Assembly (NCBI GenBank): GCA_964609975.1
Contig: CAZSTR010000002.1
Location: forward strand, 26,811-90,810
DNA from: UBA5905 sp964609975
GTDB taxonomy: Bacteria; Bacillota; Clostridia; Oscillospirales; Acutalibacteraceae
Direction: 5' to 3'
DNA: 64,000 nt
Every line of letters begins with the position of its first letter. Positions within the stretch are counted from its first letter, which is position 1. Below, piece after piece: positions 15,773 to 23,534 of the stretch. The notes beneath the pieces were generated by a model, which was not told the origin of the DNA, made no database searches, and worked only from the letters and a program-made list of their open reading frames with translations. Position numbers and translations under genes: made by a program.

Positions 15773-18040
15773 ATGACAAACGAGAAAAGTGCAATTCGAC
15801 GGCCAGAGCGGCCGCCGCTTTTTTCCTGCCGCTTGCCAGGCGGCGTGGTGCTGTCCGCGACGCCGCGGCGTCTGGTGGGCGCGGGTGTTTTTTTTCTGTG
15901 TGTGCTGTTGCTGGTTTTGTTGCATAAGGATCGGTTTCTTGGCGCCGAGGTGACGGCCGGGGGGCTGTTGTTCGGTCTGAGTCTGGCTGCCTGCGTGGTG
16001 CTGGGGCTGATGACGGCTGTGCGCTGGGAGCTTCCGCGAAAGGCGGAGGCGGCGGTGAGCGTGGCGGCGGTGGCGTTGCTGCCGGTGGTGGCGATGACTA
16101 TGGCGGAATGTCTCAACGGGGTGTTCACCTGGGATTGGACGCCCCAGACGCTGATGCTCAATTATATTCTGTATTTTGTTTTCTATGGGCTGGTATATGC
16201 CCTTTCCGGCAGCTTTCGGCTGGCCTTTTTGGTGGTGGATGCGCTGGTATTTGTGCTGGCGCTGACGAACCATTATGTATACGCCTTTCGCGGCACGCCC
16301 TTTGTGCCTATGGATTTGTTCAGCGCCGGCACTGCTGCCAATGTGGCGGTGACCTATGATTTCTCCTTTGATTATCAGATTGTGATTGCGATTTTGCTGT
16401 TGGTCTTTCTGTCGGTGGCGGCCTTTCGACTGCGGGTGCCCCGCGGAGACGCGGTGCTGCATATTGCTACGCGGGTGTTTTTTGCCGCCCTGACCTTGTG
16501 CATCGTGGGGATTTATGTGTTCACGGACCAATATGCCCAGGCGGGATTGAAGCCGGATTTCTGGAACCAAAGCCGGGGCTATCGTCGCACCGGTGTGGTG
16601 ATGAATTTCTGTTTGAACACGAAATATATCCGCTATTCGAAGCCGGCGGGCTATGATCCGGAGAAGATTTCCTCCATTGTGTACGGCGTGCTGGGGGAAA
16701 GCGACAACAGCAGTGTGTCCGAGGCGGAAACGGCGCCGACGCCGGAGAAGGCCCCGAACATCATTTGCATCATGAACGAGTCTCTATCGGATTTGAGCGT
16801 GCTGGGTGAGGTGCACACGAACGAGGACTATATGCCCTTTCTCCGTTCTCTGACCGAAAACACGGTGCGCGGGAATTTGTATGTGCCGGTTATCGGCTCC
16901 GGTACAAGCAACACGGAATTCGAATTTCTCACCGGGGTGCCCACCGCCTTTTTCCCGGCGGGGAGCAATGCCTATATGCTGTATGTGAAAAATCCGCTGT
17001 ATTCGCTAGTGTCCACGCTGGGCGCGCAGGGCTATTCGAAGCTGGCCTTCCATCCCTATTATTCCAGCGGCTGGAACCGTACGAAGGTGTACAGCTGTCT
17101 CGACTTTGACCGCTTTTTCTCCATTTCCTCGGTGATTTCCTCGGACATTCTCTCCGCCTATCAGTCCAGCGGCTTCGACGCATCGACTCTGGAGAAACTG
17201 GTGGAGGCGGCCTATCCCGGTCAGGGAGTGCTGCTGCGCCGCTATGTCAGCGACAGCTATAACTACCAGCGGGTCATAGATATGTATGAGGGACGGGAGA
17301 AGAACACGCCCTTTTTCCTGTTCAATGTCACTATGCAAAACCACGGAAGCTATACCGAGCGGGCGGAAAATTTCCGCCAGGAAATCTATATCACCGACGA
17401 AAACGGACAAAAGGCAACAAAGGTGAACGCCGCCGGAAGCATAGTGGAAAAATATCCGCTGGCAAACCAGTATCTATCGCTGGTGAAGGCCTCCGACGAC
17501 GCCTTCCGGGAGTTGGTGGAATATTTCTCCGCCCAGGAGGAGCCGACGGTGATTTGTATGTTCGGCGATCACCAGCCCAGTATTGAAACCGCCTATATCC
17601 GAGAGCTGCTGGGAGTGGATTCGCTATATTCGCTGACGCTGGAGCAGGAACAGCAGCGCTATGTGACCCCCTTCTATATTTGGGCGAACTATGACATTGA
17701 GGAGCAGACGGTGGAGCGGTTGAGCAGTAACTATCTGGCCTCCTATGTGCTTCAGGTGGCGGGGGTGCCCATGACCGATTATAACCGCTATTTGCTGAAG
17801 CTGGCGGAGACTCTACCGGTGATTGACACCGCCGGATATATTGATGCCGCCGGGAACTATTATAAAAACGGTGAGGAGTCGGACTATTCCGCCCTGCTGG
17901 ATGGCTATAAAAAGGTGATTTATAATCTGGTGTTTGACGAGGACGCGAAATGTGAGGACATCTTTTCGTCTTATTTCAGCTCTGCCAGAAATTCGATGCC
18001 CGGTCCGGGAGTGGCTCTGGCCCGGATGGTTCCCCGGTGA
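15773..18040 (+). CDS. LTA synthase family sulfatase-fold membrane protein
   Basis: The 755-residue protein has about five to six N-terminal membrane helices (to residue ~255) and an extracellular alkaline-phosphatase-fold domain. The metal and catalytic signatures are present: MNESLSD with Glu336, the catalytic threonine in GSGTSNTEFE (Thr378), and MFGDHQPS late in the domain. LtaS-like enzymes transfer glycerol-phosphate from phosphatidylglycerol, and relatives modify glycans with phosphoglycerol or phosphoethanolamine, so polymerase activity is not certain. AAGGG lies upstream of ATG 15773. The 3' end overlaps the convergent sensor kinase gene by about 70 bases. The polar C-terminal extension of about 100 residues past the catalytic domain is longer than usual. 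Confidence 0.9.
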   Translation: MTNEKSAIRRPERPPLFSCRLPGGVVLSATPRRLVGAGVFFLCVLLLVLLHKDRFLGAEVTAGGLLFGLSLAACVVLGLMTAVRWELPRKAEAAVSVAAVALLPVVAMTMAECLNGVFTWDWTPQTLMLNYILYFVFYGLVYALSGSFRLAFLVVDALVFVLALTNHYVYAFRGTPFVPMDLFSAGTAANVAVTYDFSFDYQIVIAILLLVFLSVAAFRLRVPRGDAVLHIATRVFFAALTLCIVGIYVFTDQYAQAGLKPDFWNQSRGYRRTGVVMNFCLNTKYIRYSKPAGYDPEKISSIVYGVLGESDNSSVSEAETAPTPEKAPNIICIMNESLSDLSVLGEVHTNEDYMPFLRSLTENTVRGNLYVPVIGSGTSNTEFEFLTGVPTAFFPAGSNAYMLYVKNPLYSLVSTLGAQGYSKLAFHPYYSSGWNRTKVYSCLDFDRFFSISSVISSDILSAYQSSGFDASTLEKLVEAAYPGQGVLLRRYVSDSYNYQRVIDMYEGREKNTPFFLFNVTMQNHGSYTERAENFRQEIYITDENGQKATKVNAAGSIVEKYPLANQYLSLVKASDDAFRELVEYFSAQEEPTVICMFGDHQPSIETAYIRELLGVDSLYSLTLEQEQQRYVTPFYIWANYDIEEQTVERLSSNYLASYVLQVAGVPMTDYNRYLLKLAETLPVIDTAGYIDAAGNYYKNGEESDYSALLDGYKKVIYNLVFDEDAKCEDIFSSYFSSARNSMPGPGVALARMVPR

Positions 18041-19194
18041 GCCTTGACGATGCTGCGCGCCAGGGAGAGTCCGACGCCGAAGCCGCCGGAGGAGCGGGCG
18101 GTGTCGGCGCGATAGAATCGGTCGAAAAACCGAGGAATCTTTTCCGGCTCCAGCCCGGCGCAGGCGTTGGCCGTGCGCAGAAGGACGCCCCTTTTCTCCC
18201 GGATCAGCCCAAGAAAAATCGGGGTGTCCGGGTCGGCATAGCGAATGGCGTTGTCCAGCAGGATGGACACCAGCTGGCACAGGGCATATTCGTCGCCGAC
18301 ATAGGTGATTTGCGGAGCGATGGACAGCTCCAGCGGATGTCCGGCGCACAGCGCAAAATCCCGAAAGGATTCGGCGGTTTCCTCCACCGCCTTGCTGAGC
18401 GGGAAAGGGCGCGAATGTAAGAGGGGGTCTCCTTCGTCCAGCCGGGACAGGGTGACCAGCTGGTTTACCAGCTCTCCCAGCTTCTCGGTCTGGCCTCGCG
18501 CCTTGTCGATCCATTTTTGTGGCCCGGTTTCCATTTCCAGCACCTTGAGGCTGGTGGCGATGACGGTGATGGGGGTTTTCAGCTCATGGCTGGCGTCGGT
18601 GATGAACTGCTTTTGCTGTTCGATGCTTTTCACCACCGGGTCAATGGCTCGGCGGGAAAAGAGGGAGACCGCAACCAGAACCAACAGCACACACACGCCG
18701 ATAGCCACCGCCGTCAGCAGCGCGAGGCTGACAAGCCCCCGCAGGCTGTCGTGACAGTCGAGAAAAATCGCCATATAGCGGTCGCCGCCGGAGCACACCA
18801 CCAGAAATTTGTAGCCGTCGGCAAAGCCATAGCCTGGGCCGTGCTTTTTCGCGACGGCGAGATAGTCGCCGACGGTGTCCTCGGTGACGGCGGCGATGCT
18901 GGACAGGTCGGCGCGAACCAGTGTGCCGTCCTGCATATAGCGGAGCACAAAATAGCGGGTGGTATAGGGGGTTTCCGGGGAAAAGGCGCCCTGCCGTCCG
19001 CCCTCCGGGTGTCCGGACGGCGGTGCGGAGGGGGCCTTTCCCTGATTTTGATAAATGGCCTCCAGCATCCGGTTTTGTTCGGCGTTGACGGAAAGAAGGT
19101 TGGCGGTGTTGAGAATCAGGCCCAGCAGAACTAGCACCGCCGACACGGAAATCGCCGCCAGACGGATGAAGCGCAGACGAAGCTTTTTAATCAT
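17971..19194 (-). CDS. Two-component sensor histidine kinase
   Basis: The 407-residue HK has a first membrane helix at 10-32 and an extracytoplasmic sensor of about 120 residues (no family recognised). A second helix spans 155-178. It is followed by the dimerization domain with phospho-acceptor His203 in DASHELKTPIT and a HATPase domain with an N-box (LVSILLDNAIRYA), FDRFYRADTARS and GFGVGLSLARSIV. The G1 box is weak. ATG 19194 overlaps the end of the response-regulator gene by 8 bases, so the pair is co-translated. It is the last gene of an operon that also encodes polyphosphate polymerase and DUF4956, and its 3' end overlaps the convergent LTA-synthase-like gene. Confidence 0.93.
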   Translation of the reverse strand: MIKKLRLRFIRLAAISVSAVLVLLGLILNTANLLSVNAEQNRMLEAIYQNQGKAPSAPPSGHPEGGRQGAFSPETPYTTRYFVLRYMQDGTLVRADLSSIAAVTEDTVGDYLAVAKKHGPGYGFADGYKFLVVCSGGDRYMAIFLDCHDSLRGLVSLALLTAVAIGVCVLLVLVAVSLFSRRAIDPVVKSIEQQKQFITDASHELKTPITVIATSLKVLEMETGPQKWIDKARGQTEKLGELVNQLVTLSRLDEGDPLLHSRPFPLSKAVEETAESFRDFALCAGHPLELSIAPQITYVGDEYALCQLVSILLDNAIRYADPDTPIFLGLIREKRGVLLRTANACAGLEPEKIPRFFDRFYRADTARSSGGFGVGLSLARSIVKAHRGTIRARATPGPGIEFLAELK

Positions 19195-19864
19195 GGTGCG
19201 CCTCCAGCCGATAGCCCAGTCCCCGGTTGGCCTGGATGGTGACGGGAGAGCCGATGGCGCGCAGCTTTTTGCGCAAATTGGAGATATGCACCCAAACCAC
19301 ATGAATTTCCGCCTCGCCGTTGAAGCCCCAAACCCGTTCCAAAATTCGCTCGGCGGACAGCAATACCTGCGGGGAGCGCAAAAACAGCTCCATCACCTGA
19401 AATTCCCGGCCGCTGAGCTGTATTTGTCCGTTCTCGCAGGCCAAAATCCCGGTTCCCGGATCCAGAGACAGCCCATCAAAGGTGAGCACAGTGGGGCGGT
19501 ATTCGCCGCCACGGCGGAGCATGGCTCGCACCCGGCAAATCAGCTCGTCCGGCGCAAAGGGCTTCGGTAGATAATCGTCGGCGCCGGCGTTGAAGCCAAG
19601 GATGCGGTCGGCCTTTTGGGAGCGGGCGGTGAGCAGCATGGCCGGCGTGCGTACCCCCTCCTCCCGCAGACAGCGAAGTACCTCCAGCCCATCCATGCCG
19701 GGCATCATCACATCCAGCACCAGCGCATCATATTCCCCCACGCGGGCATAGGCATAGGCGGCGCTTCCGTCGTGGACGGTGTCCACCGAAAATTGGTTTT
19801 TTTCGAAAAAAACCGTTAGCGCCTCGGCTAAATCCTGCTCGTCCTCGGCAATCAGCAAGCGCAT
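19187..19864 (-). CDS. OmpR/PhoB-family response regulator
   Basis: The 225-residue regulator has a receiver domain (acidic pocket EDE at 7-9, phospho-acceptor Asp51 in VLDVMMP, Lys in LPKPF) and an OmpR winged helix ending in RGLGYRLE. The start at 19864 is supported by GGGAGGG 6 bases upstream; an in-frame extension to 19963 lacks one. It overlaps the kinase gene by 8 bases. Tandem 11-bp repeats in the divergent intergenic region at 21397-21472 are good candidates for its binding sites and would make the operon self-regulated. Confidence 0.94.
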   Translation of the reverse strand: MRLLIAEDEQDLAEALTVFFEKNQFSVDTVHDGSAAYAYARVGEYDALVLDVMMPGMDGLEVLRCLREEGVRTPAMLLTARSQKADRILGFNAGADDYLPKPFAPDELICRVRAMLRRGGEYRPTVLTFDGLSLDPGTGILACENGQIQLSGREFQVMELFLRSPQVLLSAERILERVWGFNGEAEIHVVWVHISNLRKKLRAIGSPVTIQANRGLGYRLEAHHD

Positions 19865-19929
19865 GGTGTTCCCTCCCCGGTTGTTTTTCCTCAGTATAGC
19901 ACAAAGGGACGGCGAAGCGCAAGGGGCGT

Positions 19930-20592
19930 TTACAGGGCGTCCCGTACCAGCTCCCGGCTGCACAGCACATTCAGGTTTCCGTTGCGACAGCGGATTTCAT
20001 CCAGAAAGGTCTTCGGTATGGTGGGCGTTTTTAGCGTGATGCGGTATTGCAGCTCATACAGTGTGCCCATGTTGGCGGTTTTCACCTTTTCCAGTGTATA
20101 GTCGCTGGTGTATTGCTCCAGCAAATCGTCCAATAGCTCCTCATAGTCCAGATTTTCGGGGATGGTGACCCGCAAAATGCGGTCGAGGGGACTTTGGTCG
20201 CCGAAGCCGGTGAGGGTAATGGCCAGCATCACCCCGGCGACGATCACGAAAAACAGAGCCGCCAGCCCCACATAGCCCATGCCAGTGGCCAGACCAATGG
20301 CCATGGCCAGAAAAATCACGCCGATTTCCCGCGCGTTTCCGGGGACGGAGCGAAAGCGCACAAGGCTGAAGGCTCCGGCCACGGCCACGCCAGCGCCCAC
20401 ATTCCCATTGACTAGCATGATGACGGTTTGCACGATGGCGGGAAGCACCGTCAGCGCCATGACGAAGCTGCGGGAGTGCTTTTCCCGGAATATTCCCACC
20501 AGCGCCGTGCCGAAGCCCAAAAGCAGGGACACGCCAGTGCACAGCAGAAAGGTGGGCAGGGTGATGGTGGTTTCAATGATGGACTCAAACAT
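19930..20592 (-). CDS. DUF4956 membrane protein
   Basis: The 220-residue protein has about four membrane helices in its first 140 residues (LLCTGVSLLLGFGTALV, FVMALTVLPAIVQTVIMLV, IGVIFLAMAIGLATG, FVIVAGVMLAITL) and a conserved VNGNVGAGVAVAGAFSLVRFRS loop. A cytoplasmic C-terminal domain follows. This matches DUF4956, a family without an established biochemical role that recurs beside VTC-type polyphosphate polymerases. ATG 20592 follows AAGGAGG; a TTG six codons earlier would read through that site. It overlaps the end of the polymerase gene by 8 bases, suggesting that the two products work together at the membrane. Confidence 0.88.
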   Translation of the reverse strand: MFESIIETTITLPTFLLCTGVSLLLGFGTALVGIFREKHSRSFVMALTVLPAIVQTVIMLVNGNVGAGVAVAGAFSLVRFRSVPGNAREIGVIFLAMAIGLATGMGYVGLAALFFVIVAGVMLAITLTGFGDQSPLDRILRVTIPENLDYEELLDDLLEQYTSDYTLEKVKTANMGTLYELQYRITLKTPTIPKTFLDEIRCRNGNLNVLCSRELVRDAL

Positions 20593-21358
20593 GAGACAGA
20601 CCTCCTTCAAAATGTTGCTGGGGCAAAATGAATGTGCGATAACAGGTGCCGTATTTCGAAAAGGACGTGGGATATAGCGCCAGCTCCGACAAAATTCGAC
20701 TCAGCCAAAGGGGACAAACGCCAGGCAGCTTCAGTTCCATGAGAATTCGGTCGTCCTCCGGCAAAAGCGGCGCGCCCGCATCCCCCCGGCATAAATCCAG
20801 CCCGGTTGTGCGCCAGCGCAAACGGGTGTCGAAGGTGACGCGCAGCTCCGGCTGTTCTGTCCCGACCAGAGCGATGCGGTCGTAAGCGATGAACGCGCGG
20901 GGCGCGGCGGCATACACCTGCTGAAAGCGGGCGATTTCCCGGCCGATTTGCGCTCCGGCCTGCGGCGGAAGCGCTACATATTCCGAGGCGGCGGATTTTC
21001 CGCCGCCCGCCGCGGCGAGGAAGGCGGCGGCCTGGGCGGGGGTGCCCTGGATGCGCCGCTTGTATACGATGCTGTCGAATTTTTTCTTCAGCTCCAGAAA
21101 CACCGGCCCCTCCGGGGAGGGCGTGCCATAGCTGCGCACCCGGAGCTTTTCCTTGTATACAGGCTTTTCGATGGAGGCGCGGATGAGCCGCCAGTCGGGG
21201 GTGTCATAATAAATGTTGCAGATGGCGGTTTTTCCGTAGGTGTCCTCCTGCATATAGGGGGCGAGGCGTTCTCGCAGGGCGCAATATTGGGCGGGGGTGC
21301 AAAAATATTTCTTTTCGTACCGTTGAAAGGAAAACTGAACGGCTTTGGCTTTGGCCAT
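20585..21358 (-). CDS. VTC-domain polyphosphate polymerase
   Basis: The 257-residue protein is a soluble VTC-type tunnel-fold domain. The N-terminal FQRYEKKYFC, ICNIYYDTPDWRLIRAS, YKEKLRVRSYG and VFLELKKKFDSIVYKRRI segments supply the strings of basic and acidic residues lining the family's active tunnel, and LMELKLPG is the late conserved strand. In yeast Vtc4 this fold makes polyphosphate from ATP, and bacterial homologues are assigned to the same family by fold. AGGAGG precedes the ATG. It is the first gene of an operon with DUF4956 and a two-component system, divergent from a beta-helix lipoprotein gene. Confidence 0.9.
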   Translation of the reverse strand: MAKAKAVQFSFQRYEKKYFCTPAQYCALRERLAPYMQEDTYGKTAICNIYYDTPDWRLIRASIEKPVYKEKLRVRSYGTPSPEGPVFLELKKKFDSIVYKRRIQGTPAQAAAFLAAAGGGKSAASEYVALPPQAGAQIGREIARFQQVYAAAPRAFIAYDRIALVGTEQPELRVTFDTRLRWRTTGLDLCRGDAGAPLLPEDDRILMELKLPGVCPLWLSRILSELALYPTSFSKYGTCYRTFILPQQHFEGGLSHV

Positions 21359-21396
21359 GAAATCCCCTCCTGTTTTTCTGTATTATCGCGCCGCCA

Positions 21397-21472
21397 CCTA
21401 AATTCTGCCTAAAGAAGCGAAAAAAGCCCGGCTACGGCCGGAAAACGACGCTTGCTTTAGGCAGATTTTAGC
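21397..21472. promoter_or_regulatory. Divergent operator: two inverted copies of an OmpR-type tandem repeat
   Basis: The left site has CCTAAA at 21397-21402 and again at 21408-21413 (11-bp step). The right site, on the other strand, has CCTAAAG (21461-21455) and GCTAAA (21472-21467), again 11 bp apart. The two sites form an imperfect inverted repeat around about 30 bp of spacer. Eleven-base tandem half-sites are typical of OmpR-family regulators, one of which is encoded in the flanking operon. Confidence 0.75.
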
Positions 21473-21518
21473 TTTGTTGGGCAAAATAAAGAATAATAGA
21501 TGAAGGAGGGCATGACCT

Positions 21519-23411
21519 ATGACAAAAAATCAAGCCTTTTGGGCCTTTTTGGGCGTTTTCGCTGTGGGGGCAAGCCTGTTGGGCGGCTGTGGCGCACCGG
21601 GAAAAACGCCGGCGGGAGGATACAGCGGCAAGGTGGAGGAGAACGGCGAGGAAATCCGGCTGGAAAACGCCGATGGCTCGGCGATTGTCTCCTGCGTCGA
21701 TGGCGCTATCCGTCTGGAGGGGGCGGATGGGCGAACGGTGACGCTGGCGGCGGACGGCACGGTGAGCGAAAAGGAAACGCCCGTGGGCGCGGAAACGGTA
21801 CAGGGGCTGACCGAAGGGGTGACGACCATTACGAAGGGCGGCACCTATACCCTGGCGGGCACGGTGGCGGACGGCCGTGTTGTGGTGAATGCACCCGGCG
21901 AGAAGGTGCATCTGGTGCTGGCCGGGGTGCGGCTTGCTTGCTCCTATGGCAGTCCGCTGTATGTATACAAGGCGGCGCAGGTGACGGTGGAGCTAGTGGA
22001 GGGCACTGCCAATTATCTGTCCGACGGAGCGAGCTATACCTTCTCCGACAGCTTTTCCTCTAAGGCGGAGGATGAGCCGAACGCCTGCATTTATTCCAAG
22101 GCGGATTTGATCCTTTGCGGAAAGGGGGCGCTGACGGTGGAGGCGGCGTATCATAACGGCATCACCGGGAAGGACACTCTTACCGTGGAGGACGCCGCCG
22201 TGACGGTGTATGCGGTCAACCATGGCATCACCGGGAAGGACCGTCTGACGGCGAAGGGCGCCCGCTTCACCGTGGTGGCCGGCGGAGATGCACTGCGCTC
22301 CACAAAGGAGGGGGATGAAAACTGGGGCTTCGTGTCGCTGACCGATTGCCGGCTGGCGCTGGTGGCCGGCGAGGATGGGGTGCAGGCGGAAACGGTGCTG
22401 ACCCTGTCCGGCGGAAGCGGCGCAGTGACCGCCGGCGGCGGCGTAGGCGGCACGGTGGGGGTGGACGCCAGCGCCAAGGGGCTGAAGGCCGGAACGGAAC
22501 TGAAGCTAACCGGCGGCGCTTATGCTTTCAACTGCTGTGATGATGCCATTCATTCCAATGGGAATGCGACCCTGTCCGATGGGAATTATACGGTGCGCAC
22601 AGGGGACGACGGCTTGCACGCGGATGAAAGTGCGCTGGTTTCCGGAGGTGTTTTACGGGTTTTGCAAAGCTATGAGGGGCTGGAGGGGAAAACCGTGACC
22701 GTCTCCGGTGGCACTTTGTCGCTGAACGCCGACGATGATGGAATCAACGCCGCCGGGGGCGCCGACGGAAGCGGCTTCGGTGGGCGGATGGATACCTTCG
22801 GCGGAAGCTTGGATTGCTCGCTGACGGTTTCCGGCGGAAAGGTGGAGATTTGCGCCGGAGGCGATGGGCTGGATTCCAATGGAAGTCTGACGGTTTCCGG
22901 CGGCGAGATATATGTCAGCGGCCCGACCGACAACGGCAACGGCGCGCTGGACTGTGACGGCGAGGCGACCGTCACCGGCGGCTCGGTGGTGGCTGTTGGC
23001 TCCTCCGGTATGGCAGAAAATTTCGGCTCAAATTCTACTCAAGGGAGTATTTTGCTGAATTATTCCTCTTGGTTGACCGGCGAGGTGACGGTGAAGAACT
23101 CTGCCGGGACGGTGCTTTTGCAATATACGCCGCAAAAGCAGTATAGCAGCGTAATGGTCAGCTGTCCCCAGCTGAAGAAGGGCGAGGTCTATACAGTGGA
23201 GGCCGGCGGGGAGATCCAGATGGTGACGCTGTCCAGCCTGATTTACGGCTCCGGCGGCATGGGCATGGGCGGCCGCCCCGGCGGCAACCTGGGCGGAGCC
23301 CCTGGCGCGGACGGTGGCGGCGGGCGCGGCGACCGTCCGGGCGGCGGCTTTGGCGGTGGTGGCTTCGGCGGTAAAACCCCGCCTGCAAAGCCGGAGGGCA
23401 ACGCCATGTGA
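21519..23411 (+). CDS. Cthe_2159-like carbohydrate-binding beta-helix lipoprotein
   Basis: The 630-residue secreted protein has a lipobox LLGGC (Cys24) and a variable spacer. A long right-handed beta-helix follows, with repeated turns such as GGTYTLAGT, YHNGITGKDTLTVED, DDAIHSNGNATLSDG, DDGLHADESALVSGG and DDGINAAGG. Acidic Asp-Asp-(A/G)-(I/L)-(H/N) turns recur and are likely Ca2+ ligands, as in Cthe_2159, a cellulose/polygalacturonate-binding protein. The tail (about 585-625) is a Gly-rich, low-complexity segment. AAGGAGG precedes the ATG. It is divergent from the polyphosphate polymerase operon, with which it shares a symmetrical regulatory region. The family often accompanies VTC/DUF4956 genes; CotH, another frequent companion, is not seen here. 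Confidence 0.87.
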   Translation: MTKNQAFWAFLGVFAVGASLLGGCGAPGKTPAGGYSGKVEENGEEIRLENADGSAIVSCVDGAIRLEGADGRTVTLAADGTVSEKETPVGAETVQGLTEGVTTITKGGTYTLAGTVADGRVVVNAPGEKVHLVLAGVRLACSYGSPLYVYKAAQVTVELVEGTANYLSDGASYTFSDSFSSKAEDEPNACIYSKADLILCGKGALTVEAAYHNGITGKDTLTVEDAAVTVYAVNHGITGKDRLTAKGARFTVVAGGDALRSTKEGDENWGFVSLTDCRLALVAGEDGVQAETVLTLSGGSGAVTAGGGVGGTVGVDASAKGLKAGTELKLTGGAYAFNCCDDAIHSNGNATLSDGNYTVRTGDDGLHADESALVSGGVLRVLQSYEGLEGKTVTVSGGTLSLNADDDGINAAGGADGSGFGGRMDTFGGSLDCSLTVSGGKVEICAGGDGLDSNGSLTVSGGEIYVSGPTDNGNGALDCDGEATVTGGSVVAVGSSGMAENFGSNSTQGSILLNYSSWLTGEVTVKNSAGTVLLQYTPQKQYSSVMVSCPQLKKGEVYTVEAGGEIQMVTLSSLIYGSGGMGMGGRPGGNLGGAPGADGGGGRGDRPGGGFGGGGFGGKTPPAKPEGNAM

Positions 23412-23468
23412 TGCTCCGCTTTTGTTCCTTGCTTATTTTCGGCGTTGGGGATGCTTGAGCAAAAAAGA

Positions 23469-23512
23469 ACCCGCCGGTGCATCCATAACGGATGCACCGG
23501 CGGGTGTTTGCT
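23469..23512. terminator. Bidirectional terminator between lipoprotein and PEP carboxykinase genes
   Basis: A 16-bp perfect stem (23469-23484 with 23490-23505) has an A-run on one side and a T-rich stretch on the other. Confidence 0.88.
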
Positions 23513-23534
23513 TTATATACTTTTGCGTGTTTGC

